The translations under genes and the position numbers were made by a program. A stretch of 53,447 bases of DNA from Alphaproteobacteria bacterium (GTDB lineage Bacteria > Pseudomonadota > Alphaproteobacteria > Thalassobaculales > Thalassobaculaceae): contig JANSYC010000025.1 in assembly GCA_024742605.1 (NCBI GenBank), positions 1-53,447 on the forward strand, in the 5' to 3' direction. The notes below the pieces were generated by a model. The model did not search any database and was not told where the DNA came from. It worked only from the letters and a program-made list of their open reading frames with translations. Positions 43,905-51,415 of this stretch are shown here, in pieces (position 1 is the stretch's first letter; each line of letters begins with the position of its first letter).

Positions 43905-45518
43905 CTAGAACGTCGCTTCAAGCCTGGCCGAAACGTATCTGAACTCGATCAGGGTCAGAACCGACTGCCAGGTGAGTACGAAGGACAGTCCCCAGATCAG
44001 CGACTGTGCGATGCCCTTGTTGATATCGATGATGTCGGCCTTGGGCCGATAGCCGAAGTATAGGGCGATCGCCGATGCCCCCAGGATAGACGGGATGGTT
44101 TTGGCCAGAATCCAGTCGGTTCCGATCAGCATCACCTGACCCGGCGGCCAGAGCCTCTGAAAAAACTGATCCCGCCACATATAGGTCGAGGACTCGGGGA
44201 ATATATAGGCCCAGGTCTCCATCGCGACCCACGCCGTCAGCGCCACCGACGCCGCGGCGAGCACGATGGCCGCCACAGAGGATGACAGGAGGACCATCAG
44301 ATTGATGTAGATCCGGTGCGGGACGTTTAGATTCCGCATGGATTTGATCTGGTCCGAATAGACTTTGTGTCCGACATCGGCCCCGATCAGAGCCGAGTTG
44401 CGGATACTGATCAGAACCGCTGCGATCAGCGGCGCCATCACCCGAAGTTCACTATAGGCCAACCCGGCCAGGGCGTCGGAATGGATGATTGGCATCAGGT
44501 AGTCCCGGAACGGCAGGTACATGAAAATGAACCAGGTTGCGACAAACCCGACGATGACGCTGCCCAAACCGACGAAAAGCAGCGCCGAGGGTGCGAAACA
44601 CAACTCCCAGAGATATCCCAGCAGGAACCGAACGGCCCAGGACAGCCGCCAGGTTCCCGGTGTCGTGCGGATCTCGCGCCGAGCCTCCGAACCCTGGCTC
44701 TGCGTCTCAGCCGCCAAGGCTTCAGCGTGCGGCGTCTCCAAACGCAAGTGATCCGGGGGATCCGCGGTCTCGATCCGTTCCAGTGCCGCTTCGATGGCGC
44801 CAGTGTCCAATGGCACTTCGACCAGATCGTGGAGATTTGGGTCAAGGATCAGAACCCGGTCGGCGACGTCGATCAGGTGGCGAAAATGGTGGGCGACCAC
44901 GATTACGGGAATCCCAAGGTCCCGCGCCAGATCCCGTACCAGAATACTCAGCCGCCGGGAGGCGGAGACATCCAGCCCGGAATTCGGTTCGTCCAGGAAC
45001 AGCACCGGATGATTGCCCATCAGGGTGCGCGCGATTGCGATCCGCTGCCGTTGGCCGCCGCTCGCGGCGTTCACCGGCAGGGACCGGTTGATGTCCATCA
45101 GAAGTCCGTCTATCGCGGCCTTCAGATCTGCGCCGATCGCTGGGTTGTGGGCCGATGCGATCTCCAGATTCTGACCGACGGTGAGATCGTCGAAAAGGGC
45201 GAAGTTCTGGAACACGACGCCCCCGACCGTGACGCGGCCGCGCGCCAGGTCATGGCTGCGTCCGTCGAAGGAGACGGTGCCAGAGGCCTCCCAACCGCCT
45301 TCCCGGGTTTCAATCGCGCCTGACAAGAAGTTCACCAGGGTCGACTTTCCGGACCCGCTTGGGCCGGCCAGGATCACGATCTCACCGGGCTGGAGCGACA
45401 GGTCGACATTGTGGAGCAGCATGCGCCCGCCGCGTTGCCGCACCGAGAGGGATGAGACGACGAGGACCGGGAGGGCCGAAGGGTCGGGCATGTCTGCTCC
45501 GGGGGCACCGTCGCTCAT
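43905..45518 (-). CDS. Fused ABC ATPase and MlaE-like permease
   Basis: A 537-residue single chain. Residues about 18-245 are an ABC ATPase: Walker A GPSGSGKST (52-60), signature ASGGQRQ (152-158; Ala replaces the usual Leu), Walker B VLFLDEP (172-178) and H-loop His210. Residues about 295-537 are a membrane domain that follows the MlaE pattern: an APLIAAVLIS helix, the ELG-like segment ADVGHKVYSDQIKSM that meets the ATPase, then NVPHRIYINLMV and a late KTIPSILGA...YFGYRPK. MlaE and MlaF are normally separate proteins of the Mla phospholipid transporter. The partner protein and a small PH-like protein lie just upstream. The product is likely an inner-membrane lipid transporter. Confidence 0.85.
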   Translation of the reverse strand: MSDGAPGADMPDPSALPVLVVSSLSVRQRGGRMLLHNVDLSLQPGEIVILAGPSGSGKSTLVNFLSGAIETREGGWEASGTVSFDGRSHDLARGRVTVGGVVFQNFALFDDLTVGQNLEIASAHNPAIGADLKAAIDGLLMDINRSLPVNAASGGQRQRIAIARTLMGNHPVLFLDEPNSGLDVSASRRLSILVRDLARDLGIPVIVVAHHFRHLIDVADRVLILDPNLHDLVEVPLDTGAIEAALERIETADPPDHLRLETPHAEALAAETQSQGSEARREIRTTPGTWRLSWAVRFLLGYLWELCFAPSALLFVGLGSVIVGFVATWFIFMYLPFRDYLMPIIHSDALAGLAYSELRVMAPLIAAVLISIRNSALIGADVGHKVYSDQIKSMRNLNVPHRIYINLMVLLSSSVAAIVLAAASVALTAWVAMETWAYIFPESSTYMWRDQFFQRLWPPGQVMLIGTDWILAKTIPSILGASAIALYFGYRPKADIIDINKGIAQSLIWGLSFVLTWQSVLTLIEFRYVSARLEATF

Positions 45519-46627
45519 TTAACGGCGACCGTGAGAGGGGTGAAGCGCGTGAGGATGTCGGACGGCGGAACCTGATCCATCGGCAGGATCACCGCCACCA
45601 TCCTCGGACGACGAAGCAGGATGTAGCGGATGATCCGAACCGCCAGGGTGTCCGGTTTCATCTCGGGGCCACGGCCGACGACGTGGCTGAAAATCTCCGT
45701 GATCGCCTGGGCGGTTTCCTGCTCCAGGACCCGCATCTCCGACCGGAAGGCCGGATCGGCCGTGATGTCGTCGATCAGGCCCTGGATGCGCGGATCGGAG
45801 CTGACGCGTTGGATCAGAGCGTCGCTGTAGGTAATGCCGAAGCGCCAGATCCGAGGGTCGGCGGCGGCATCGATGATCTGATTGCTGACGCTCCTCAGGA
45901 ACGTCTCATCCGAGAGGACTTCGGTTGCGGCGCGACCCAGCGGGCTCATGTCGATCTCGCCGTTTGACAGGAAGTCCCTGATCCCTGCCCAACTCGGGGT
46001 CAGCATCTCAAGCGCAGCCTGTCGGACGCGCGGCATGACCATTGTCGCCAGGATGTCAGATAGCCGGGGGGCGTATTCGGTCCTGAGGATCTCGGTCGCG
46101 CGCTGGGTCGCGAGGCTCATTGCCGGGTCACGGTTGATGTCTGCATAGGCATCCGCAACAATGTCTTGGAGCCGGGCGCGATAGGTTTGGTTGAATGCCG
46201 GGGTCTGAACGATCGCAACGACCCGATCCAACGTGAGGCTCGCTAGGCCTTCCAGTTCCGTAGAAATGTCTTGCTTCGACGTCGTCGGTACGAGCGCCCA
46301 GAGTGCGCTGGCATTGGTCGGCAGCAAGACAACTCGGGAGTTGGCGACGGGCTCAACCGTCATGTCGGGAAACAGCGAAACTTCCAATGCATCGGGTCCG
46401 AGACCGGTCACGCGCCCGATCGCGAGCGATGAGCCGTCGCTACGCAGGCGATAGGCGGGATAGCCCCGAATGTCATTGATTTCGCGCGACCATGTGGGAC
46501 GGTCGAAACGTTCCGCCTGTCCGGCCGTTTTGAAGGGCGATCCCGAGAACGCGTAGACCCCGGTGAGCGCGAAGCCGCAGACAATCGCGATCGTTAGCGC
46601 ATACTCTGACGAACTGCCGTGTCGCAT
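45515..46627 (-). CDS. Membrane protein of the Mla-like operon, possible MCE-like segment
   Basis: A 370-residue protein with one N-terminal membrane helix (about 9-28) and a large periplasmic part. Residues about 57-115 resemble an MCE strand set: YRLRSDGSSLAIGRVTGLG, LEVSLFPDMTVEPVANSRVV, then TNASALWALVP, in the order of MlaD proteins, but the match is weak and diverged. After it come long helices (TLDRVVAIVQTPAF, LQDIVADAYADI, LSDILATMVMPRVRQAALEML), as in the helical tail of MCE proteins. Its stop overlaps the ABC fusion start by four bases, so they are translated together. The start at 46627 sits five bases after the 139-residue gene. I infer an MlaD-like partner. Confidence 0.7.
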   Translation of the reverse strand: MRHGSSSEYALTIAIVCGFALTGVYAFSGSPFKTAGQAERFDRPTWSREINDIRGYPAYRLRSDGSSLAIGRVTGLGPDALEVSLFPDMTVEPVANSRVVLLPTNASALWALVPTTSKQDISTELEGLASLTLDRVVAIVQTPAFNQTYRARLQDIVADAYADINRDPAMSLATQRATEILRTEYAPRLSDILATMVMPRVRQAALEMLTPSWAGIRDFLSNGEIDMSPLGRAATEVLSDETFLRSVSNQIIDAAADPRIWRFGITYSDALIQRVSSDPRIQGLIDDITADPAFRSEMRVLEQETAQAITEIFSHVVGRGPEMKPDTLAVRIIRYILLRRPRMVAVILPMDQVPPSDILTRFTPLTVAVK

Positions 46628-46631
46628 TGGG

Positions 46632-47051
46632 CTAAGCAGATCCTTCTGCGGGCTTGCTGGTCTCGGTCGCGGCGCCCATCCGGTGGTGGGAGGGGGCCGC
46701 AATCATCGTTCGCAGGGCATCGTGCAGCCTGTGGAAGGCCCGGCGGTCGAACAGGCTCAGCATGTGAACATTCTCGAGAAGGGCATCGGATAGAGTCCGC
46801 CCGCTCAACTGCGAGCATCCGGCATAGCGGACAACCATCAAAGGAGGCAGGAACAGCGATGTCACAAGTCCGACCCCGGTGATGCGGTCGATAGGAATTC
46901 TGCTGATGATCGCCAGTCCGTGACCACCCAACAGCTCCTGCAGTTCACACAGCTCTTCACTGCGTTCGATAACCAGACAGCTGGGGTAGAGGGTCACCCG
47001 GCTCAGCGGCCCTCGGTCCTTGGCAATTACCGTCTCACTGGCGTGATGCAT
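46632..47051 (-). CDS. Small protein with PH-like fold, first gene of the Mla-like operon
   Basis: A 139-residue protein without signal peptide. The order of strands and the closing helix resemble bacterial PH domains: SRVTLYPSCLVIERSEEL, ISRIPIDRITGVGLVTSL, LPPLMVVRYAG, then MLSLFDRRAFHRLHDALRTM as the C-terminal helix. This is pattern recognition, not a family match. The hydrophobic stretch 60-75 may touch the membrane. Its stop is four bases before the start of the 370-residue protein, so it is the first gene of the three-gene set. Ribosome site is weak. Confidence 0.7.
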   Translation of the reverse strand: MHHASETVIAKDRGPLSRVTLYPSCLVIERSEELCELQELLGGHGLAIISRIPIDRITGVGLVTSLFLPPLMVVRYAGCSQLSGRTLSDALLENVHMLSLFDRRAFHRLHDALRTMIAAPSHHRMGAATETSKPAEGSA

Positions 47052-47211
47052 TGGCGCTGTCCGTGGGGCACAGGGTTCCGAGGGCCAAGAGGTTAGAGAG
47101 ATCGTCGCAATTCCGGGGACATATGATCCGTGACCGAAACCGTAAGATATACTGGCAGCCCCAAGGCCGCTCTGTCAGAGAGGTGCGACCTGCTCTTTCA
47201 GTTGTCTTAAG

Positions 47212-47240
47212 CCCCCCGCAACGCTAGAGTCAGCTATAGC
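47212..47240 (+). promoter_or_regulatory. Candidate promoter of the small membrane-protein cluster
   Basis: TTGTCT (47212-47217) and TATAGC (47235-47240) are 17 bases apart, four matches each. The first gene of the cluster starts 68 bases later with a strong AGGAGG site. Confidence 0.4.
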
Positions 47241-47308
47241 AAAAGGCAAGGCTCGCTGCGGATTCCGCGTGTCTCATGCTGTTTCCGGGTTTGAGAGGAG
47301 GGCCGATC

Positions 47309-47560
47309 ATGGAATTTCTGGTCACGGCGTCTATAACCTTCGCGGCAACGCTGTTCACGCTGGGTGGACTGGAGGTCGCTGCGGAAAATGCGGCGACATG
47401 GAATGCAGATCATGTGTCCGACTACTTCTGGAGCATCGAAGCGGATCCGAATGGTTCTGAAGCGGAGCGCCTAGCCTATGAGATCCTGTCGGAACCCGTG
47501 GATTGGTCCAACAGCGAATTGTGTCGGATCGTGGACCCGCAATCCGTTGCGGTAGAGTAA
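47309..47560 (+). CDS. Small exported or membrane protein 1, 83 aa
   Basis: I do not recognise this protein. It has an N-terminal hydrophobic stretch MEFLVTASITFAATLFTLGG, which may be a signal or a membrane anchor, then a hydrophilic part with Trp and acidic residues (ATWNADHVSDYFWSIEAD). A strong GAGAGGAGGG site lies before the ATG at 47309. It is the first of a run of five small hydrophobic proteins; the next begins 17 bases after its stop. Confidence 0.68.
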   Translation: MEFLVTASITFAATLFTLGGLEVAAENAATWNADHVSDYFWSIEADPNGSEAERLAYEILSEPVDWSNSELCRIVDPQSVAVE

Positions 47561-47577
47561 ATCTGGAGTTTGGTTTC

Positions 47578-47850
47578 ATGGGTGCATTCACAATCGCCGC
47601 CTCGTTTGCCGGCTTCATGGCCGCCCAGTTCGCGGTCGCGCTGTGGTCCGAGCAGTTCGCGGAGCTCTACAACGATTTTTATTCGCAGTCCTTTTACATC
47701 ACTGTCGACGCGCCGACGGTGTCCGGTGTTTCGGGGGCGGTGATCGGTGATGAGGACCGCCAGGTGGTGGCGCGGCAATGTGGCTTTGCCAAAGGCGATC
47801 CGATGGCCCTGTCGTCCACCATCACTGATGGCTCGGTGCCCGTTCAATAG
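47578..47850 (+). CDS. Small exported or membrane protein 2, 90 aa
   Basis: Not recognised. The first 25 residues (MGAFTIAASFAGFMAAQFAV) are hydrophobic and small-residue rich, then ALWSEQFAELYNDFYSQSFYITVDAP gives an aromatic segment and the tail is polar. The opening resembles that of the preceding protein (hydrophobic helix, ALW or LEV, EQ/EN, then Asp-Tyr-Phe), so they may be distant paralogues. GGAG precedes the start; the gene overlaps nothing and is close behind the first. Confidence 0.65.
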   Translation: MGAFTIAASFAGFMAAQFAVALWSEQFAELYNDFYSQSFYITVDAPTVSGVSGAVIGDEDRQVVARQCGFAKGDPMALSSTITDGSVPVQ

Positions 47851-47954
47851 GCGCTGGGTGGCGGGTTCTCGGTCGCGGGCAAGCTCGGAGATGACGTTTG
47901 GATTAGGCCTGCCGTCTGTACGCAGGAGACAGGATCGACCCCGGGGAGAACAAG

Positions 47955-48344
47955 ATGACGAGATTACTGGTCTTGGCGATTGCCCTGTTGGCAGGCTCGA
48001 TCCTGCCGGCGGCGGCCCAACAATCTGGCTCGGCGAGTACGGCTCCGCTACCACCGACCGTCGTTCAGAACATTGCTCCGATTGAGGAAGAGCCGATGAT
48101 CAGCCCGCTGACGGGCGGAGTGATCGGTGCCGCGTCCGGTGTGCTTGCCTTGAACGTGTTTACAAGCGGCTTGGTTCTGACGCCGTTGATCGGCGCGACG
48201 GCCTCGAACGTGCTCGGGGGCGCGTGGATGGGCTCGCTGGCGCTCTTGCCGGCAAGTGCGGAGTCCCTGTTTCACACGACGGCGGTGGCGGCCGTCGCAT
48301 TCACGAGCGGTGCGATCGGCTACACCGTTGCGGCGCGTGAGTAG
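47955..48344 (+). CDS. Small glycine-zipper membrane protein 3, 129 aa
   Basis: Signal peptide MTRLLVLAIALLAGSILPAAA with cleavage near residue 21, a polar Ser/Pro-rich part, then a long hydrophobic, glycine-spaced region from ISPLTGGVIGAASGVLALNV to GAIGYTVAARE. Gly/Ala zippers of this type insert in membranes or oligomerise. It resembles the next gene in TGGVIG and overall layout. A GGGGAGA site precedes the start. No family name is assigned. Confidence 0.72.
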   Translation: MTRLLVLAIALLAGSILPAAAQQSGSASTAPLPPTVVQNIAPIEEEPMISPLTGGVIGAASGVLALNVFTSGLVLTPLIGATASNVLGGAWMGSLALLPASAESLFHTTAVAAVAFTSGAIGYTVAARE

Positions 48345-48447
48345 CGGTTGAAGTTCTCCTTGGGCCGATTTGAAGGATCAGCCGAACGATTTGATGGTCC
48401 TTTCAGTTTTATGCTACCCTGGTGGGAAATCATGGGGAGTGGATGTC

Positions 48448-48810
48448 ATGCTCAAGAAAATCTCAAATCTGGCTCTGGCCGTGGCTTTCGCTGTGGGTCT
48501 CATGTTCGCCACAACGGTCGATGTTCAGGCCCAGCAGGCACCTGAAGCGGTTCAGGAGGCTGTCGAGGGCTTTGATGGCTATCGTGCCCTTGCCATCACC
48601 GGTGGCGTGATCGGCGGTGCAATCGCTGCTGCTGTTGTGACGGATGGTCTCATCATCCCGGTCTACGCGATGGCGACCGGAGCGGGCATGCCGAGCCTCG
48701 GCATGGGTGTCATTACCGGGCCGAGTTACGCCTTCTTCCGTGGCAGCATGCGTCTGCTCGGTGCTGTGAGCGGCGCGATGTTCGCCGACGCTTGGTATAC
48801 CGGTCAGTAA
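48448..48810 (+). CDS. Small glycine-zipper membrane protein 4, 120 aa
   Basis: Signal peptide MLKKISNLALAVAFAVGLMF with cleavage after VQA (about residue 28), a short polar part (APEAVQEAVEGFDG), then LAITGGVIGGAIAAAVVTDGL and further glycine-spaced hydrophobic helices ending in FADAWYTGQ. TGGVIG and the layout match the preceding protein, which supports paralogy. GGGGAG precedes the start at 48448. A strong terminator follows. Confidence 0.74.
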   Translation: MLKKISNLALAVAFAVGLMFATTVDVQAQQAPEAVQEAVEGFDGYRALAITGGVIGGAIAAAVVTDGLIIPVYAMATGAGMPSLGMGVITGPSYAFFRGSMRLLGAVSGAMFADAWYTGQ

Positions 48811-48868
48811 GATCGAGAGTGACGCGCCGGTTCGGATGGTCGTCCAGTCCGGCCAGCAATATCAAAGG

Positions 48869-48911
48869 AAACCCGCCCTGTTGTATAGCAGCAGTCCTGG
48901 CGGGTTTTTTT
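48869..48911 (+). terminator. Rho-independent terminator after the small-protein cluster
   Basis: A nine-base stem AAACCCGCC with GGCGGGTTT, a long 21-base loop and a run of eight T. It lies 58 bases after the last gene of the rightward run. Confidence 0.82.
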
Positions 48912-48935
48912 GACCGGTTCGTGCCGGTGAGCCGC

Positions 48936-48965
48936 GATGGTCACATATCCGATGGTCACATATCC
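48936..48965. repeat. Perfect 15-base tandem repeat GATGGTCACATATCC
   Basis: Two head-to-tail copies (48936-48950 and 48951-48965) lie after the terminator and run into the 3' end of the minus-strand gene that follows (which stops at 48956). The core is shared with the direct repeats at 6180-6216. Confidence 0.85.
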
Positions 48966-49420
48966 GATTGTGGGGTCATGTAGACGTCATAGAGCCACAT
49001 GGTCGCTACGCCCGCCCCGACGGCGGCCGATACTGCGGTTGTGGTGACCGGCATGGCCGCGAACATAAACCCGGTCATCGCCCCCATCGCGATGTACATG
49101 TTTCGCATGGCGGTATCCTCCGCGGCATGTCCCGCCGGTACTTGCCGGTCCCCGCGATGGGCCGAGTGATCCTGCTCCGGCGTGGTCGTCGGTGCCGTGG
49201 ACTGGGCCAGTCTAAATGCGGTCCCTGAACCCGAACGCACATCTCGGAATGTCGGGTTGCTGGAAACGGAGGACGCGGCACCCTGCGCGATCGCCTGTTC
49301 GCTCCCGCTTTGCCGGAGACTGACCTCCGCCGCGAGTGCCTGGATCGGCATTGTGACCGCGACCAAGCCCAACATGCCCGTACCGACCAGCGCGCAAGTC
49401 ATCCGTTTGCAGAACATCAT
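48956..49420 (-). CDS. Small exported membrane protein 5, 154 aa
   Basis: Signal peptide with helix LVGTGMLGLVAVTMPIQALA, cleaved near residue 30, a long polar Ser/Thr/Gln/His-rich middle, then a hydrophobic, Gly/Ala-rich C-terminal helix pair AMGAMTGFMFAAMPVTTT and AVSAAVGAGVATMWLYDVYM. The layout matches the two plus-strand glycine-zipper proteins it converges with, separated by their terminator. The start at 49420 (a tandem ATG ATG) has GAAGGA ahead. No family name is known to me. The tail is altered by the 15-base repeat, whose second copy overlaps the stop. Confidence 0.7.
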   Translation of the reverse strand: MMFCKRMTCALVGTGMLGLVAVTMPIQALAAEVSLRQSGSEQAIAQGAASSVSSNPTFRDVRSGSGTAFRLAQSTAPTTTPEQDHSAHRGDRQVPAGHAAEDTAMRNMYIAMGAMTGFMFAAMPVTTTAVSAAVGAGVATMWLYDVYMTPQSDM

Positions 49421-49514
49421 CCATTGTCCTTCAAGTGCTCGATGAAACTGAAACGCCAAAACCAAGGATAGAACCCGGCTTCCAAGCAAGCAAAGAAAAA
49501 CCGACAGAGACACG

Positions 49515-50366
49515 CTAGGCGTTCAAGCTCGCGATTACCCCGTCGGCAACGTCTTCCGGCGAGAGAAGGCCGCTGTCAAGGATCACCGTCCGGCCCGGTG
49601 CCAGCCGATCCAGCGCGTCCAACGTCTCGGAGGCCGAATAATGCGTGGCCTCGTCGGACAGGATTGCTGCAGCTTGTGCGACCATCTCAGGGCCGACGCC
49701 ACTTTCGACCAGGCGGGTCGTGAGGCTTTGCCGCGTTGCCGCGTCGATCATTTGAGAGATTCCGAATTGATCGAGAATGTCGAGGATGCGATCCCGTTCG
49801 CTGTGATCGGGGCGCGATGGGTGCGGACCGTCTTCCACAGACGCACGGTCGAATGGGTCGTCGCGCAGGCAAAGTCTGGTCAACCGAATGTCTGGGCTGG
49901 TTTCAAGATATAGAAATTTCGCTTTCGGCATTCGGCACCCAGCGGTGATCTCCGCCCTACCGCGCAATCCGTCGAACACGATCAGGCCGTCCGGAATTGT
50001 GCGCGGCACCCCGACATGCTCCAGTACTTCCCCCATCCCACCGGGATGCCGGTCCCGGAACGCGGCGGTCAGGGCGAACCGTTCGAGGCGGTCGGTGACC
50101 TTTCGGGTCGGGTCGCCGGTCATCGCCGGCAGGATGACTTTGTCGGTCAATTCCCGACGATCCGGCAGTATGCCGGACAGGACCCTCCGGCCTTCGAGTG
50201 CTGTCAGTGTCGTGCTTTTTCCGGCGCCGGTGAATCCGACCAGTATCAGAAGGTCTCGGTCCCGAAGCGGGACATGGTCGACAGGATATTTCCCCAGTTC
50301 CAAGGCCACAGACACGTCCCTGGCGGTCAGTCGAACCGATGTCTGAAAAAGATCGGGAGGTCTCAT
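49515..50366 (-). CDS. P-loop kinase-like NTPase
   Basis: A 283-residue cytosolic protein with a clear Walker A GFTGAGKST (44-52) preceded by a strand LLILVGFTG. A later region DGLIVFDGLRGRAEITAG and LYLETSPDIRLTRLCLRDDPFD looks like the lid and product side of small-molecule kinases such as dephospho-CoA kinase or thymidylate-type kinases, but no family is certain. The remainder is helical. The start is uncertain: 50366 lacks a good ribosome site; ATGs at 50384 and 50411 are alternatives. It is divergent from the TauD gene. Confidence 0.75.
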   Translation of the reverse strand: MRPPDLFQTSVRLTARDVSVALELGKYPVDHVPLRDRDLLILVGFTGAGKSTTLTALEGRRVLSGILPDRRELTDKVILPAMTGDPTRKVTDRLERFALTAAFRDRHPGGMGEVLEHVGVPRTIPDGLIVFDGLRGRAEITAGCRMPKAKFLYLETSPDIRLTRLCLRDDPFDRASVEDGPHPSRPDHSERDRILDILDQFGISQMIDAATRQSLTTRLVESGVGPEMVAQAAAILSDEATHYSASETLDALDRLAPGRTVILDSGLLSPEDVADGVIASLNA

Positions 50367-50497
50367 GAAAATCCATGTAAACATTCGACTGTTAAGCTGT
50401 CCCCGTGACATACAGGAAGAACTGGCGTGGGTCACGGTCCGGCGCTTGGCTGTCCGCGGACAACGCGGGAAGATGCGGCTTAAGGGAGTGGTCTGAT

Positions 50498-51415
50498 ATG
50501 GCCGTTACGGCAGTTCCCCTGACTGACTTTCTCGGGGCGCAGCTCGAAGGAATCGACCTGTCGCGTCCGATTGATCGGCAGACCAAGGCCGAGGTGCTTG
50601 ACCTCTTTCACGCGCATCAGGTTGTCGTGATCCGCGGTCAGGAGATCTCTCCAGAGGGATTTATTCGGTTTGCCGAACTGTTCGGCGCAATCGAGCCGTT
50701 CTTCATCAGTTCCTACAATCATCCCGAACACCCCCAGATTTACGTGCTCTCCAATGTTCGGAAGGATGGTAAGCCCATCGGGAGGGACGGAGCCGGAACC
50801 CATTGGCATAGCGACAGCACGTTCACCGAGAAACCCAGCAGCGTGACACTGCTGCATGGCGTGGAAGTTCCGGCGCGCGGCGGGGATACTCTGTTCGTGA
50901 ACACCTACGATGCCTACGACAGACTGGACGACGCAACCAAGGCGCTGATCGACGGGCGCCGGGCGATCCATCGGTATCAGCAGAAAGAGTTCGTGTTCTC
51001 CGGTGACCGGGAGGTCAGCGCGGAAGAACGGGCTGAGATCGAAGCCCTGAAGGCCAGACGTCTGGCGGAGGCGGCCGAGGGCGGACCATCGCCGACCGCG
51101 AAGCGCAGCAACACGGTTCCTGATCGGCTGCAGCCCGTGGTGCGCACCCATCCGGTGACCGGCCGAAAGGCGCTGTATCTGAACGACGAGATGACGGTCG
51201 GGATCGAAGGTCTGGCGGACGATGTCGCCGTACCGCTGTTGCGTCGCCTCTGCGACGAAGCGACCAAACCCGAACACGTCCTCCGGTTCAAATGGCAGCC
51301 CGGTGATTTGGTCGCGTGGGACAATGCGTCGGTGATTCATACCGCGACCTTCACCCCGCCCGATCTGCCCAGGGTCATGCATCGGCTCACCATCGAGGGG
51401 AGTGCGCCGGTATGA
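50498..51415 (+). CDS. TauD/TfdA family 2-oxoglutarate-dependent dioxygenase
   Basis: A 305-residue non-haem iron enzyme of the TauD/TfdA family. The facial triad is His104-x-Asp106 in THWHSDST and the distal His281 in ASVIHTATF; Arg296 in MHRLTI, 15 residues on, binds 2-oxoglutarate. Such enzymes hydroxylate sulfonates, phenoxy acids, carnitine precursors or other small molecules in the cytoplasm. A good AAGGGAG site sets the start at 50498. Its stop overlaps the start of the ABC_sub_bind gene by four bases (ATGA), so the two are co-translated and probably serve the same compound. Confidence 0.93.
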   Translation: MAVTAVPLTDFLGAQLEGIDLSRPIDRQTKAEVLDLFHAHQVVVIRGQEISPEGFIRFAELFGAIEPFFISSYNHPEHPQIYVLSNVRKDGKPIGRDGAGTHWHSDSTFTEKPSSVTLLHGVEVPARGGDTLFVNTYDAYDRLDDATKALIDGRRAIHRYQQKEFVFSGDREVSAEERAEIEALKARRLAEAAEGGPSPTAKRSNTVPDRLQPVVRTHPVTGRKALYLNDEMTVGIEGLADDVAVPLLRRLCDEATKPEHVLRFKWQPGDLVAWDNASVIHTATFTPPDLPRVMHRLTIEGSAPV

